Made by a program: the position numbers and the translations under genes. A DNA stretch of 64,000 bases from Acinetobacter geminorum. GTDB taxonomy: Bacteria > Pseudomonadota > Gammaproteobacteria > Pseudomonadales > Moraxellaceae. The first letter of the stretch is position 1, and each line of letters starts with the position of its first letter. Below are positions 56,462-64,000 of this stretch, piece by piece. The stretch lies in contig NZ_JABELE010000014.1 of the NCBI RefSeq assembly GCF_013009345.1, forward strand, positions 1 through 64,000. Direction: 5' to 3'. Below the pieces are notes generated by a model. It had not been told where the DNA came from, did not search any database, and saw only the letters and a program-made list of their open reading frames with translations.

Positions 56462-58660
56462 TTACATCGCTACGGCTTTAGCACGAGCTGCATGCAATTT
56501 TTTATAGCTCTCGATCAGACGTAAATGGCGATCAAGTCCTTCTAGTTTCATGCTTGTTGGTGTTAAACCATAGAAACGAACACTACCCTCTACAGAACCT
56601 AATACCGCATCCATTCGTGTATCACCAAACATACGACGGAAATTAGTCAGGTAGTCTTCAAGCTCTAGTTCTTCATCTAACATTACTTCCAGCACCACAT
56701 TCATGCACTGATAGAACAAGCCACGCTCAACGGTGTTGGTGTTGTATTGCAAGTAAGTTTCGACGAGCTCTTTTGCTTCTTCAAATTGTTGTAAAGCAAC
56801 ATAAATTAGCAATTTCAATTCTAAGATAGTGAGTTGACCCCAAACTGTATTGTCATCAAATTCGATACCAATGAGTGTGGTGATTTCAGTGTAATCGTCT
56901 AACTCGCATTCCTCTAAGCGCTCAACCAATGCCTCAAGATGCTCATCATCCAAACGATGCAGATTTAGAATATCTTCACGGAATGAAAGTGCCTTATTGG
57001 TATTGTCCCAAATCAAATCTTCAACGAGATAAATTTCTGAGTAATCCGGTACTAAAATACGGCAAGCGGTCGCACCTAAGTGCTCATAGACTGCCATATA
57101 TACCTCTTTACCCATCTCTTCGAGAATACCAAACAGTGTTGCAGCTTCTTCTGCATTCGACTCTTCGCCTTCGCCAGAAAAATCCCATTCAACAAAATCA
57201 TAGTCAGATTTAGAACTAAAGAAGCGCCAAGATACCAAACCGCTTGAGTCAATAAAGTGCTCAACAAAGTTGTTCGGCTCAGTAACCGCATTACTTTGGA
57301 AAGTCGGTTGAGGTAAATCATTTAAGCCTTCAAAACTACGACCTTGAAGTAATTCGGTCAGACTACGCTCCAATGCAACTTCAAAACTTGGATGCGCACC
57401 GAAAGACGCAAACACCCCACCCGTACGCGGGTTCATTAAAGTCACACACATTACAGGGAACTGACCACCTAACGATGCATCTTTCACTAATACAGGGAAA
57501 CCTTGCTCTTCTAGACCTTTAATACCAGCAACAATACTTGGGTATTTTGCTAATACGTCTTCTGGAACATCTGGAAGTGCAATTTCACCTTCTAAAATTT
57601 CACGTTTAACAGCACGTTCAAAAATTTCTGACAAGCATTGAACTTGGGCTTCTGCCAGAGTGTTGCCTGCACTCATACCATTACTTAAGTACAAGTTTTC
57701 AATTAAATTTGATGGGAAATAGACAACTTCACCGTCAGACTGGCGCACAAAAGGTAACGAGCAAATGCCGCGCTCTACATTACCTGAGTTGGTGTCATAT
57801 AAATGTGTGCCAAGCAACTCATCATCTGGGTTATAAATCTCAAGACAATATTCATCTAAGATTTCTTTAGGTAATTCACCATTTGGACCCGGTTTAAACC
57901 ATTTTTCATCTGGATAATGCACAAATTCAGCATTGGCAATATCTTCACCCCAGAACTGGTCGTTATAGAAGAAGTTACAGTTTAAACGCTCAATAAACTC
58001 GCCTAATGCAGACGCTAAAGCACTTTCTTTAGTTGCACCTTTACCATTGGTAAAACACATCGGAGACTGTGCATCACGAATGTGTAACGACCACACATTT
58101 GGAACAATATTACGCCAAGACGCGATTTCGATCTTCATGCCCAAATTTGCCAAAACGGCAGACATATTGGCAATGGTTTCTTCTAATGGCAGGTCTTTAC
58201 CTTGAATATAGGTATGGCTTTCTGAAGTTAAACTTGGCAATAACAATGCTTGCGCATCTGCGTCGATGCTTTCAACTTCTTCAATAATAAATTCGGGACC
58301 CGTTTGAATCACTTTTTTAACAGTACAACGGTCAATCGAACGTAAAATCCCTTGGCGATCTTTCTCTGAAATATCGGCTGGTAATTCAATTTGAATTTTA
58401 AATGTTTGCTTATAGCGGTTTTCAGGGTCAACAATATTATTTTGCGATAAACGAATATTATCGGTTGGGATATCTCGAGCTGCACAATACACTTTTACAA
58501 AGTATGCTGCACACAATGCTGACGATGCTAAAAAATAGTCAAATGGGCCCGGTGCCGAACCGTCACCCTTGTAGCGAATTGGTTGATCGGCAATTACTGT
58601 AAAGTCATCGAACTTAGCTTCCTGTCGAAGATTGTCGAGATAATTAACCTTAATTTCCAT
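56462..58660 (-). CDS. OsmC-YcaO fusion protein
   Basis: This 732-residue protein joins an OsmC domain (residues about 1-140, with QPIRYKGDGSAPGPFDYFLA and ASSALCAAYFVKVYC) to a YcaO domain (about 180-600, with KGATKESALASALGEFIERL and NGMSAGNTLAEAQVQCLSEI). A helical C-terminus ends with HLRLIESYKKLHAA. E. coli YcaO aids ribosomal protein S12 thiomethylation; here OsmC adds a possible peroxide or thiol function. The fusion occurs in Acinetobacter; the joint role is unknown. Confidence 0.9.
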   Translation of the reverse strand: MEIKVNYLDNLRQEAKFDDFTVIADQPIRYKGDGSAPGPFDYFLASSALCAAYFVKVYCAARDIPTDNIRLSQNNIVDPENRYKQTFKIQIELPADISEKDRQGILRSIDRCTVKKVIQTGPEFIIEEVESIDADAQALLLPSLTSESHTYIQGKDLPLEETIANMSAVLANLGMKIEIASWRNIVPNVWSLHIRDAQSPMCFTNGKGATKESALASALGEFIERLNCNFFYNDQFWGEDIANAEFVHYPDEKWFKPGPNGELPKEILDEYCLEIYNPDDELLGTHLYDTNSGNVERGICSLPFVRQSDGEVVYFPSNLIENLYLSNGMSAGNTLAEAQVQCLSEIFERAVKREILEGEIALPDVPEDVLAKYPSIVAGIKGLEEQGFPVLVKDASLGGQFPVMCVTLMNPRTGGVFASFGAHPSFEVALERSLTELLQGRSFEGLNDLPQPTFQSNAVTEPNNFVEHFIDSSGLVSWRFFSSKSDYDFVEWDFSGEGEESNAEEAATLFGILEEMGKEVYMAVYEHLGATACRILVPDYSEIYLVEDLIWDNTNKALSFREDILNLHRLDDEHLEALVERLEECELDDYTEITTLIGIEFDDNTVWGQLTILELKLLIYVALQQFEEAKELVETYLQYNTNTVERGLFYQCMNVVLEVMLDEELELEDYLTNFRRMFGDTRMDAVLGSVEGSVRFYGLTPTSMKLEGLDRHLRLIESYKKLHAARAKAVAM

Positions 58661-58850
58661 GCTGGCACCTAAATATTTTTATGTGTCAGCACAGACACAT
58701 AAAATTCTAAATATTGAAAAATAAGCCGAATCACAGCGAAGAAATTGACTTAAAAAAATGAGAGATTAAAGCCATGTGTTTAATGAGAGACTCAAGTGGC
58801 TTTAATAAGATTGGCGGTATTATAGAGGGATTTTGTGAAGTTGATAACTA

Positions 58851-58885
58851 AAGTTAAAACATTGCTGCTCACAATGTTTTAACTT
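58851..58885. terminator. Inverted repeat downstream of the OprD gene
   Basis: AAGTTAAAACATTG and CAATGTTTTAACTT are perfect 14-bp arms with a 7-base loop, 27 bp past the porin stop. Confidence 0.65.
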
Positions 58886-58911
58886 GTCTTTAATTTAATA
58901 AATATTGAACG

Positions 58912-60192
58912 TTAAAACTTAAAGGTGTAATCGACATTTAACCGCGTTTCATTTGTCGAATGAAATGTCATATTGGTAGGCATATCGTTGCGATAGTGAG
59001 AAAAACGAGCTCGCACTCCCAAACCTTTTAACTTACCTTCAGGAATTTTATAGCCTAAATCAAATTCCATCGACTCTTCTTTAAAACGCTGATCGCCATA
59101 TTGCAACAAATCAATGTCTTCACCTTTTGCATAGCGGGTCATAAAGCGTAGTCCATTTAATGAAACATCACCTACCCGCGCATTTTTAAAGTCATATTCA
59201 TAACGAATCGAATAGACTTTTTCATCTTTATTTGAGTAGTCAGAACTCATAAAATCAAGCACAACCGGACTTTCAGTTCCTGACAAAAATGGTAAACCAG
59301 TTGAACCAAACGACTGCATGTAGCCCAAAGAAACTGTATGGTTTTGATAGTTCAAACCAAATAAGCCACTAATATGTCGGTTATCGACCTCTCCTATTTT
59401 TTTACTTCCAGTTTCTTCACTATTAAAAAAACGCACGTCACTTAAAAAATTAAGTTGATCATTTAAAGATTGTTTGCCGTTAAAACCTAAAAATTGTTGC
59501 TGGTAAATGTCTTTGAGTTCAGCATGGTAAGCCCGTAGACGATAATCCTTTAACTGATAGCTTCCACCTAATGTATAAAAAGAATCAGTAGTTGCCGCTT
59601 TGTCAAAACGATGGTTGATATTGTCTGTTCCAACATCGGTATAACGAATCGAATCACGTTGTCGTACTTCATCGACATAAAAGCCTTCGAGTTGAAGATT
59701 TGGAATTTCATTTGAAACAAAACGGATACCACGGTAAGTCTGAGGGAACAAACGCGCTGGCGATGAAAAAATGGTCGGTAATTGTGGAACTAAATCACCC
59801 ACAAAAAGCTCATTTTTACTAAATTTAGCCTTTCCTGTAATGCCTATTTTTCCATAATAATCATCACGCGAGTTATCGGTATTCACTGGTAATAAGCCAC
59901 TACGCGCATAGTCATCAGCACGGCTTCCCATCAGGTTAAAACCTGCCATTGCCAGTACATCAACACCAAACCCAACCGCACCTTCAGTATAGCCAGACTG
60001 TCCTTTAAAAATTAAACCCTGCGCCCAATCTCTACTTGCTGTATAGGGATATGGGTCTTTTTTATAGTCTCGGTCAAAGTAAAAATTACGTAGTGTTAGC
60101 TCAGCTTTACTGTCTGCAAGAAATTCGGCATGCACAACTTGACTAAATAATGGGCACAAACATACCCCCACCCATACTGGTGTCTTTTTCAT
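58912..60192 (-). CDS. OprD-family outer-membrane porin
   Basis: This 426-residue porin has a Sec signal (KKTPVWVGVCLCPLFSQVVHA) and OprD features: LRNFYFDRDYKKD, then AQGLIFKGQSGYTEGAVGFG, VGDLVPQLPTIFSSPARLFP and the terminal Phe of a beta-barrel (DYTFKF). It should admit an anionic small compound. It is the gene after the MFS transporter in the sulfate-ester locus. Confidence 0.9.
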   Translation of the reverse strand: MKKTPVWVGVCLCPLFSQVVHAEFLADSKAELTLRNFYFDRDYKKDPYPYTASRDWAQGLIFKGQSGYTEGAVGFGVDVLAMAGFNLMGSRADDYARSGLLPVNTDNSRDDYYGKIGITGKAKFSKNELFVGDLVPQLPTIFSSPARLFPQTYRGIRFVSNEIPNLQLEGFYVDEVRQRDSIRYTDVGTDNINHRFDKAATTDSFYTLGGSYQLKDYRLRAYHAELKDIYQQQFLGFNGKQSLNDQLNFLSDVRFFNSEETGSKKIGEVDNRHISGLFGLNYQNHTVSLGYMQSFGSTGLPFLSGTESPVVLDFMSSDYSNKDEKVYSIRYEYDFKNARVGDVSLNGLRFMTRYAKGEDIDLLQYGDQRFKEESMEFDLGYKIPEGKLKGLGVRARFSHYRNDMPTNMTFHSTNETRLNVDYTFKF

Positions 60193-60223
60193 TTTTTATC
60201 TCAACTCTTTAATTTTTAATGGA

Positions 60224-61570
60224 TTAAGGTGCTGTTTTAAGCGAGTAGTTCTGCTCTTTCTTACTTCGGTAAAAAGCACTACCCAAACTTAAAATCAGGA
60301 AAATAGCCAAAATAAACACCACACCGTAATAGGCATAAAGCGTTGCGGGTGCTATACCTTTATCCAGGAAGATGCCTGCAACCGTTGGCGATAAAATTGC
60401 CCCAATTCGTCCAAAACCAATTGCATAGCCCACGCCACGACTACGGATTTCAGCATCATAAATTGTTGGAGAAATAGAATATAAACCTGCCACACAGCCA
60501 TTAATGAGTGTGCCAAGTAATAACCCCACCATGAGTGCAATGCTGACTTGAGATGAGACAGCGACAAATAGGAAAACACATGCCGAGGTTAGTCCTAAAA
60601 ACAGGCTTAAGGCATAGAAGATTTTCATACGTGATGCCAATAAACCAATAATGGCTGCCCCGAAAATCCCACCAATACTAATTAAAATACCGGTACTTAC
60701 ACCTTGCTCTGGTGACATTCCCATTGAAATTAGAATTTTTGGTGTCCAGCTCATGACAAAGTAAAAGCCAAACATCACTAAAAAGAATGCAAACCACAAA
60801 CAAAGTGTTTGAAATCCAAGTTGTCCAGCAAATAATTTGCCCAGTTCACTGCTATTTTGCGTGCTGATCTTTTCATAACGCGGCATAACTGGTAATTCGT
60901 TTAGCCCCATACGATTTACAGTTGCATTAATTCGTTCTAGTGCCTGTTTTGGTCGCTTCGCGAGTAAGTAATCTAAAGATTCAGGTAATAACCATGCGCT
61001 GATTAGCAGCATTGCAATGGTAGTAACCCCTCCTGCTAAAAAGATTGAGCGCCAACCTAAATGCTCAATCAATGCCAGTGATAGTACCCCGCCCAGTGTC
61101 GCACCAATTCCATAACCTGTAGACATTAAGCTCACTGCGAGACTACGCCAGCGAGCATTGGCATATTCACTTGCCAATACATTACTACTCGCAAGGATGC
61201 CCCCCACCCCAATTCCGGTAATAAACCGAAGTGCAGCTAACATGCCGTGGCTTTGTACAAAAGCACAGCCCAGCATGCTAAGACCTGCAATTACAAGACA
61301 AACTAAGATGAGTAAACGGCGACCGATTTTATCGGCTAAAGGCGCGAGAAAAATTGAACCAGCAGCCATTCCAAAAAGGCCAGCACTTAACAACAAGCCA
61401 ATTTGTGCGCCTGAAAGTGACCATTCTGCTGACACGGATGGAGCAGTAAATGCCATTACCATCACGTCAAAGCCATCAATAATATTGAGACAAATACAGA
61501 TCAAAATGACGAACCATTGATAGCGGCTCATATTGTTTTGATTGATCTCACTTAGAACGTCTCTTTCCAT
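60224..61570 (-). CDS. MFS transporter, aromatic acid:H+ symporter type
   Basis: This 448-residue carrier has 12 helices and AAHS marks: NIIDGFDVMVMAFTAPSVSA, GSIFLAPLADKIGRRLLILV, then GIGVGGILASSNVLASEY. Members include BenK and PcaK. ATG 61570 has AAGGGAG nine bases upstream; the longer frame reads over the promoter region. Beside a porin and opposite a sulfatase, it likely brings in an aryl sulfate or its product. Confidence 0.88.
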   Translation of the reverse strand: MERDVLSEINQNNMSRYQWFVILICICLNIIDGFDVMVMAFTAPSVSAEWSLSGAQIGLLLSAGLFGMAAGSIFLAPLADKIGRRLLILVCLVIAGLSMLGCAFVQSHGMLAALRFITGIGVGGILASSNVLASEYANARWRSLAVSLMSTGYGIGATLGGVLSLALIEHLGWRSIFLAGGVTTIAMLLISAWLLPESLDYLLAKRPKQALERINATVNRMGLNELPVMPRYEKISTQNSSELGKLFAGQLGFQTLCLWFAFFLVMFGFYFVMSWTPKILISMGMSPEQGVSTGILISIGGIFGAAIIGLLASRMKIFYALSLFLGLTSACVFLFVAVSSQVSIALMVGLLLGTLINGCVAGLYSISPTIYDAEIRSRGVGYAIGFGRIGAILSPTVAGIFLDKGIAPATLYAYYGVVFILAIFLILSLGSAFYRSKKEQNYSLKTAP

Positions 61571-61942
61571 TTGTGTATCTCCCTTGGATAAGACATACAC
61601 ACGACATTGCTGATATGAGCGATTGGGTGGTATGCACATCCGTATCCATAATGACCTAGAGGAATATTTGTTTTTTGAGCATCCTGCTCTTTTTCTATAC
61701 TGAATATTTGGATCCAAAAAATCAACTAAAATTATAAACAGATTATCAAAAAGTATATAAACACATAAATTATATAAGTATAAAATTATTAAAACCATAA
61801 AATTAGGATGCTTGAATATTTTTATGGATCCATATTAAAAAATCTATTATGATCGATTCCAGAGCATTTTTTAGCCAAAAAAAGCTCAGTTTATTTCCAG
61901 GAAATGCAAGATGCATTTTTAAAACATCAAAGGATTGTTGTT
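61571..61942. promoter_or_regulatory. Divergent control region between transporter and sulfatase
   Basis: Two perfect 12-bp palindromes share a GGATCC core: TTTGGATCCAAA (61707-61718) and TATGGATCCATA (61823-61834), 116 bp apart. TTGAAT (61812) and TATTAT (61845) could be parts of a sulfatase promoter but their spacing is long (27 bp). No gene is seen. A regulator that binds these is not in the window. Confidence 0.5.
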
Positions 61943-63628
61943 ATGAAACTCAAAAGAGTAAGCCAGCTTACATTGGGACTTTTTTTTGCCAGCCAATTGT
62001 TTTACACAGCGCAAGCAGCACCTCCAAAAAATCAACAACCACCGAATATCATGATTATTTTGGCCGATGATCTTGGATTTTCAGATATTGGTGCTTATGG
62101 TGGCGAAATTAAAACTCCTCATATTGATAGTCTATTAAAGCAAGGAAAAATGCTTTTTAATTTTCATGCTTCATCAATGTGCTCACCTACTCGTGCACAG
62201 CTTATGACAGGTGCCGATAACCACTTGGTAGGTTTAGGTGCCATGTATGAAACTTCAAAACGACAAGAAAAATTAGTTGGAGCCGATAGCCCGCGTGCAC
62301 TCCTCAAAATTGATGGCTATTCAGGTCATTTAACGCAAAATGCTTACACACTCGCAGAGATTTTAAAGACAAAAGATTATTACACCTTCATGGTTGGTAA
62401 ATGGCACTTAGGCTATGCTCCCGAACAAAACCCTAAAGCCCGTGGTTTTGATCAATCTTTTGCTCTGCTCGATGGCTTCGATTTACATTTTAAAGACCAA
62501 CCCAAAAACTATCCACGCAACACTCAATATACTGAAAATGGTCAAAAGACCACTTTGCCTGACAACTACTACTCGACCGACTTTTTTACACAAAAAGCTT
62601 TTGAATATTTAGACAAAAATAAAGCGCAAAAACCATTTTTTGCCTACCTAGCCTATACCGCTCCACACTGGCCGCTACAAGCACCTGCTCATTATAGAGA
62701 CCTATATAAAGGTAAATACGATCAAGGCTACGATGCAATTCGTAAACAACGCTTTGAGAGACAAAAGCAATTAGGATTAATTCCTGAAAATGCAGAATAC
62801 CCAGTCGAGCGTGGTAACCAAGCTTTAGGCACAAAAAGCTGGAATGAACTCACCCCACAAGAGCGCAAATATGAAGCGCGTAAAATGGAAGTTTATGCGG
62901 GCATGGTTACCCAATTAGACGACCGTGTGGGCGATGTCATTCAATATCTTAAAAAGCATCATTTATATGACAATACTTTGATTGTGTTTATGTCAGATAA
63001 CGGCGCTGAAGGTGGTGATCATAATTTCCCAATGGGTGATGCTGACAATCGCTATGAAAATATAGGCAACGCCAGCTCATATCTATACATGGGACCACGC
63101 TGGGCCGAAGTGAGCAGCACACCATTTACCCACTGGAAGTCAGCTGCTTCAGAAGGCGGAGTACGAGTCCCATTTATTGTTAAATCACCTGTTCAGATTT
63201 CTAAACAACATGGAATTAACAATAACTTTGCGACAGTCAGAGATATATTCCCAACTGTTATGGAGCTAGCAGGCATTCAAAATAGTCAAATTTATCCAGC
63301 AACTAGTACCAAAATCAAACCATCTGGTTTTAGTCTGATCCCTGCGTTTAAAGATAATACTGCCCGTATTCGTCCTGTTAATTATTATGACTTTAAAGAA
63401 CTACATGGCAGCCGCTACGCTAAAACTGACGAATGGAAACTTGTTGAAAACTCACCTTCTAAATTTAAGAGCCATAGCTGGGAACTCTACAATTTAAAAA
63501 CAGATTTTAATGAACAACATAATGTTTATGCAGCCCATCCTGAGATCGCCAAAGTCTTAAATGATAAATATTTAAGATATGCAGACGAAAATGGTGTTGT
63601 GGATTTTGAGCAATACAACAAAAAGTAG
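61943..63628 (+). CDS. Exported type I sulfatase (arylsulfatase-like)
   Basis: This 561-residue enzyme has a Sec signal (LTLGLFFASQLFYTAQA), metal residues DDLGFSDIGAYGG (Asp42, Asp43) and the sulfatase signature CSPTRAQLMTG with Cys80, which must become formylglycine, then VGKWHLG. It would free sulfate from an organic sulfate ester in the periplasm. ATG 61943 fits the signal; the frame opens 39 bases earlier. The next gene encodes a formylglycine-generating enzyme. Confidence 0.93.
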   Translation: MKLKRVSQLTLGLFFASQLFYTAQAAPPKNQQPPNIMIILADDLGFSDIGAYGGEIKTPHIDSLLKQGKMLFNFHASSMCSPTRAQLMTGADNHLVGLGAMYETSKRQEKLVGADSPRALLKIDGYSGHLTQNAYTLAEILKTKDYYTFMVGKWHLGYAPEQNPKARGFDQSFALLDGFDLHFKDQPKNYPRNTQYTENGQKTTLPDNYYSTDFFTQKAFEYLDKNKAQKPFFAYLAYTAPHWPLQAPAHYRDLYKGKYDQGYDAIRKQRFERQKQLGLIPENAEYPVERGNQALGTKSWNELTPQERKYEARKMEVYAGMVTQLDDRVGDVIQYLKKHHLYDNTLIVFMSDNGAEGGDHNFPMGDADNRYENIGNASSYLYMGPRWAEVSSTPFTHWKSAASEGGVRVPFIVKSPVQISKQHGINNNFATVRDIFPTVMELAGIQNSQIYPATSTKIKPSGFSLIPAFKDNTARIRPVNYYDFKELHGSRYAKTDEWKLVENSPSKFKSHSWELYNLKTDFNEQHNVYAAHPEIAKVLNDKYLRYADENGVVDFEQYNKK

Positions 63629-63638
63629 AGAAAACCAG

Positions 63639-64000
63639 ATGAAACAGATCATGATGCTTTCATCGTTCCTCTTACTTTGTGCATGCCAAAAAACCACGCC
63701 TCAACTAGAACAGACCACCTTGCCCGACTTAGGCAGCAAAGCTAAATGTAATTCTTATTCGGGCCTTCCTTCGGGTTGGCCTAAAAATAAAGAAGCAGGC
63801 ATGGTCAAGCTTCCGCAAGGAAAAATTGTTTTAGGCACCACACAAGGTTATGAAGATGAACGCCCATTAAACTTACAGGCAACTTCAGTTCCCGCTTTTT
63901 TAATTGATGCGACTGAAGTCACCAATGCTCAATTTCAAGAGTTTGTTAAACAAACGGGTTATGTCACCGATGCAGAGAAGCAAGGCGGCGCAGCTATGTT
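63639..64000 (+). CDS. Formylglycine-generating enzyme, lipoprotein form, partial
   Basis: The visible 120 codons start KQIMMLSSFLLLCAC, a lipoprotein signal with lipobox LCAC. Then comes an SUMF1-type domain start: MVKLPQGKIVLGTTQGYEDE, RPLNLQATSVPAFLIDATEV, then TNAQFQEFVKQTGYVTDAEK. The FGE family turns the sulfatase cysteine into formylglycine. It follows the sulfatase by ten bases. The lipobox places it in the periplasm, where the sulfatase works. The active-site cysteines lie beyond the window. Confidence 0.88.
   Translation, partial: MKQIMMLSSFLLLCACQKTTPQLEQTTLPDLGSKAKCNSYSGLPSGWPKNKEAGMVKLPQGKIVLGTTQGYEDERPLNLQATSVPAFLIDATEVTNAQFQEFVKQTGYVTDAEKQGGAAM

Noticed and set aside
61158..61520. 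Plus-strand ORF opposite the MFS transporter
   Set aside because: Antisense to conserved transporter helices; no start signal.
1..64000. CRISPR arrays, tRNA, rRNA genes or insertion sequences
   Set aside because: No regular spacer-repeat array, cloverleaf, rRNA-like stretch or transposase reading frame was recognised on either strand.

Overview
The window looks like a chromosomal segment of an Acinetobacter of the calcoaceticus-baumannii complex: it is AT-rich, the lysC-csrA pair and the downstream housekeeping genes read as typical Acinetobacter proteins, and the left 36 kb is a lambda-type siphophage prophage of the kind common in that genus. Species assignment is inference from protein character; no search was run.

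Region 1 (1-36.4 kb) is most of a prophage. The late genes run on the minus strand, from small and large terminase (about 22.2 kb) leftward through portal, head morphogenesis protein, scaffold, major capsid, connectors, tail terminator, tail tube, G/GT chaperones with a lambda-type GGGAAAG frameshift site, tape measure, and M, L, K and I homologues. Spike J, lysis genes and the left attachment site lie off the window. Several non-structural genes interrupt this order: an Acb2/Tad1-like small protein, two secreted or lipoprotein genes, a membrane-protein pair and a hicAB toxin-antitoxin pair with its own promoter. Right of the terminase come two PD-(D/E)XK-like nucleases, a Q-like antiterminator, a Dam-type methylase, lambda P-like and O-like replication genes with iterons, cII, cro, and a divergent S24-type cI. 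Six matching operators (consensus TTAGGNNTNCCTAA) lie in two clusters, at cro/cI and at a second early promoter near 31.8 kb. That promoter drives a plus-strand operon with a lipoprotein, a Sak4-like recombinase, small proteins and an excisionase-like protein. No integrase is visible next to the excisionase.

Region 2 (36.5-44.6 kb) is host core: lysC, csrA, rnhB, a small lipoprotein, cytochrome b561, adenine deaminase plus a purine permease (purine salvage), a small membrane protein and a pirin. The prophage appears to separate lysC from alaS, its usual upstream neighbour in related bacteria.

Region 3 (44.6-56.4 kb) is a lipid or hydrophobic-substrate oxidation locus: a TetR repressor with two near-identical operator copies, then a PF10118-type hydrolase, SDR, Baeyer-Villiger-type flavin monooxygenase and methyltransferase. 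Next is an AraC regulator divergent from a second monooxygenase, SDR, HSL-type esterase and GMC oxidoreductase. The AraC-BVMO-SDR-esterase part has the same gene content as the mycobacterial virS-mymA locus.

Region 4 (56.4-64 kb) holds an OsmC-YcaO fusion protein and then a sulfate-ester locus: an OprD-type porin and an AAHS-type MFS transporter, divergent from an exported Cys-type sulfatase and a lipoprotein formylglycine-generating enzyme cut by the window edge.
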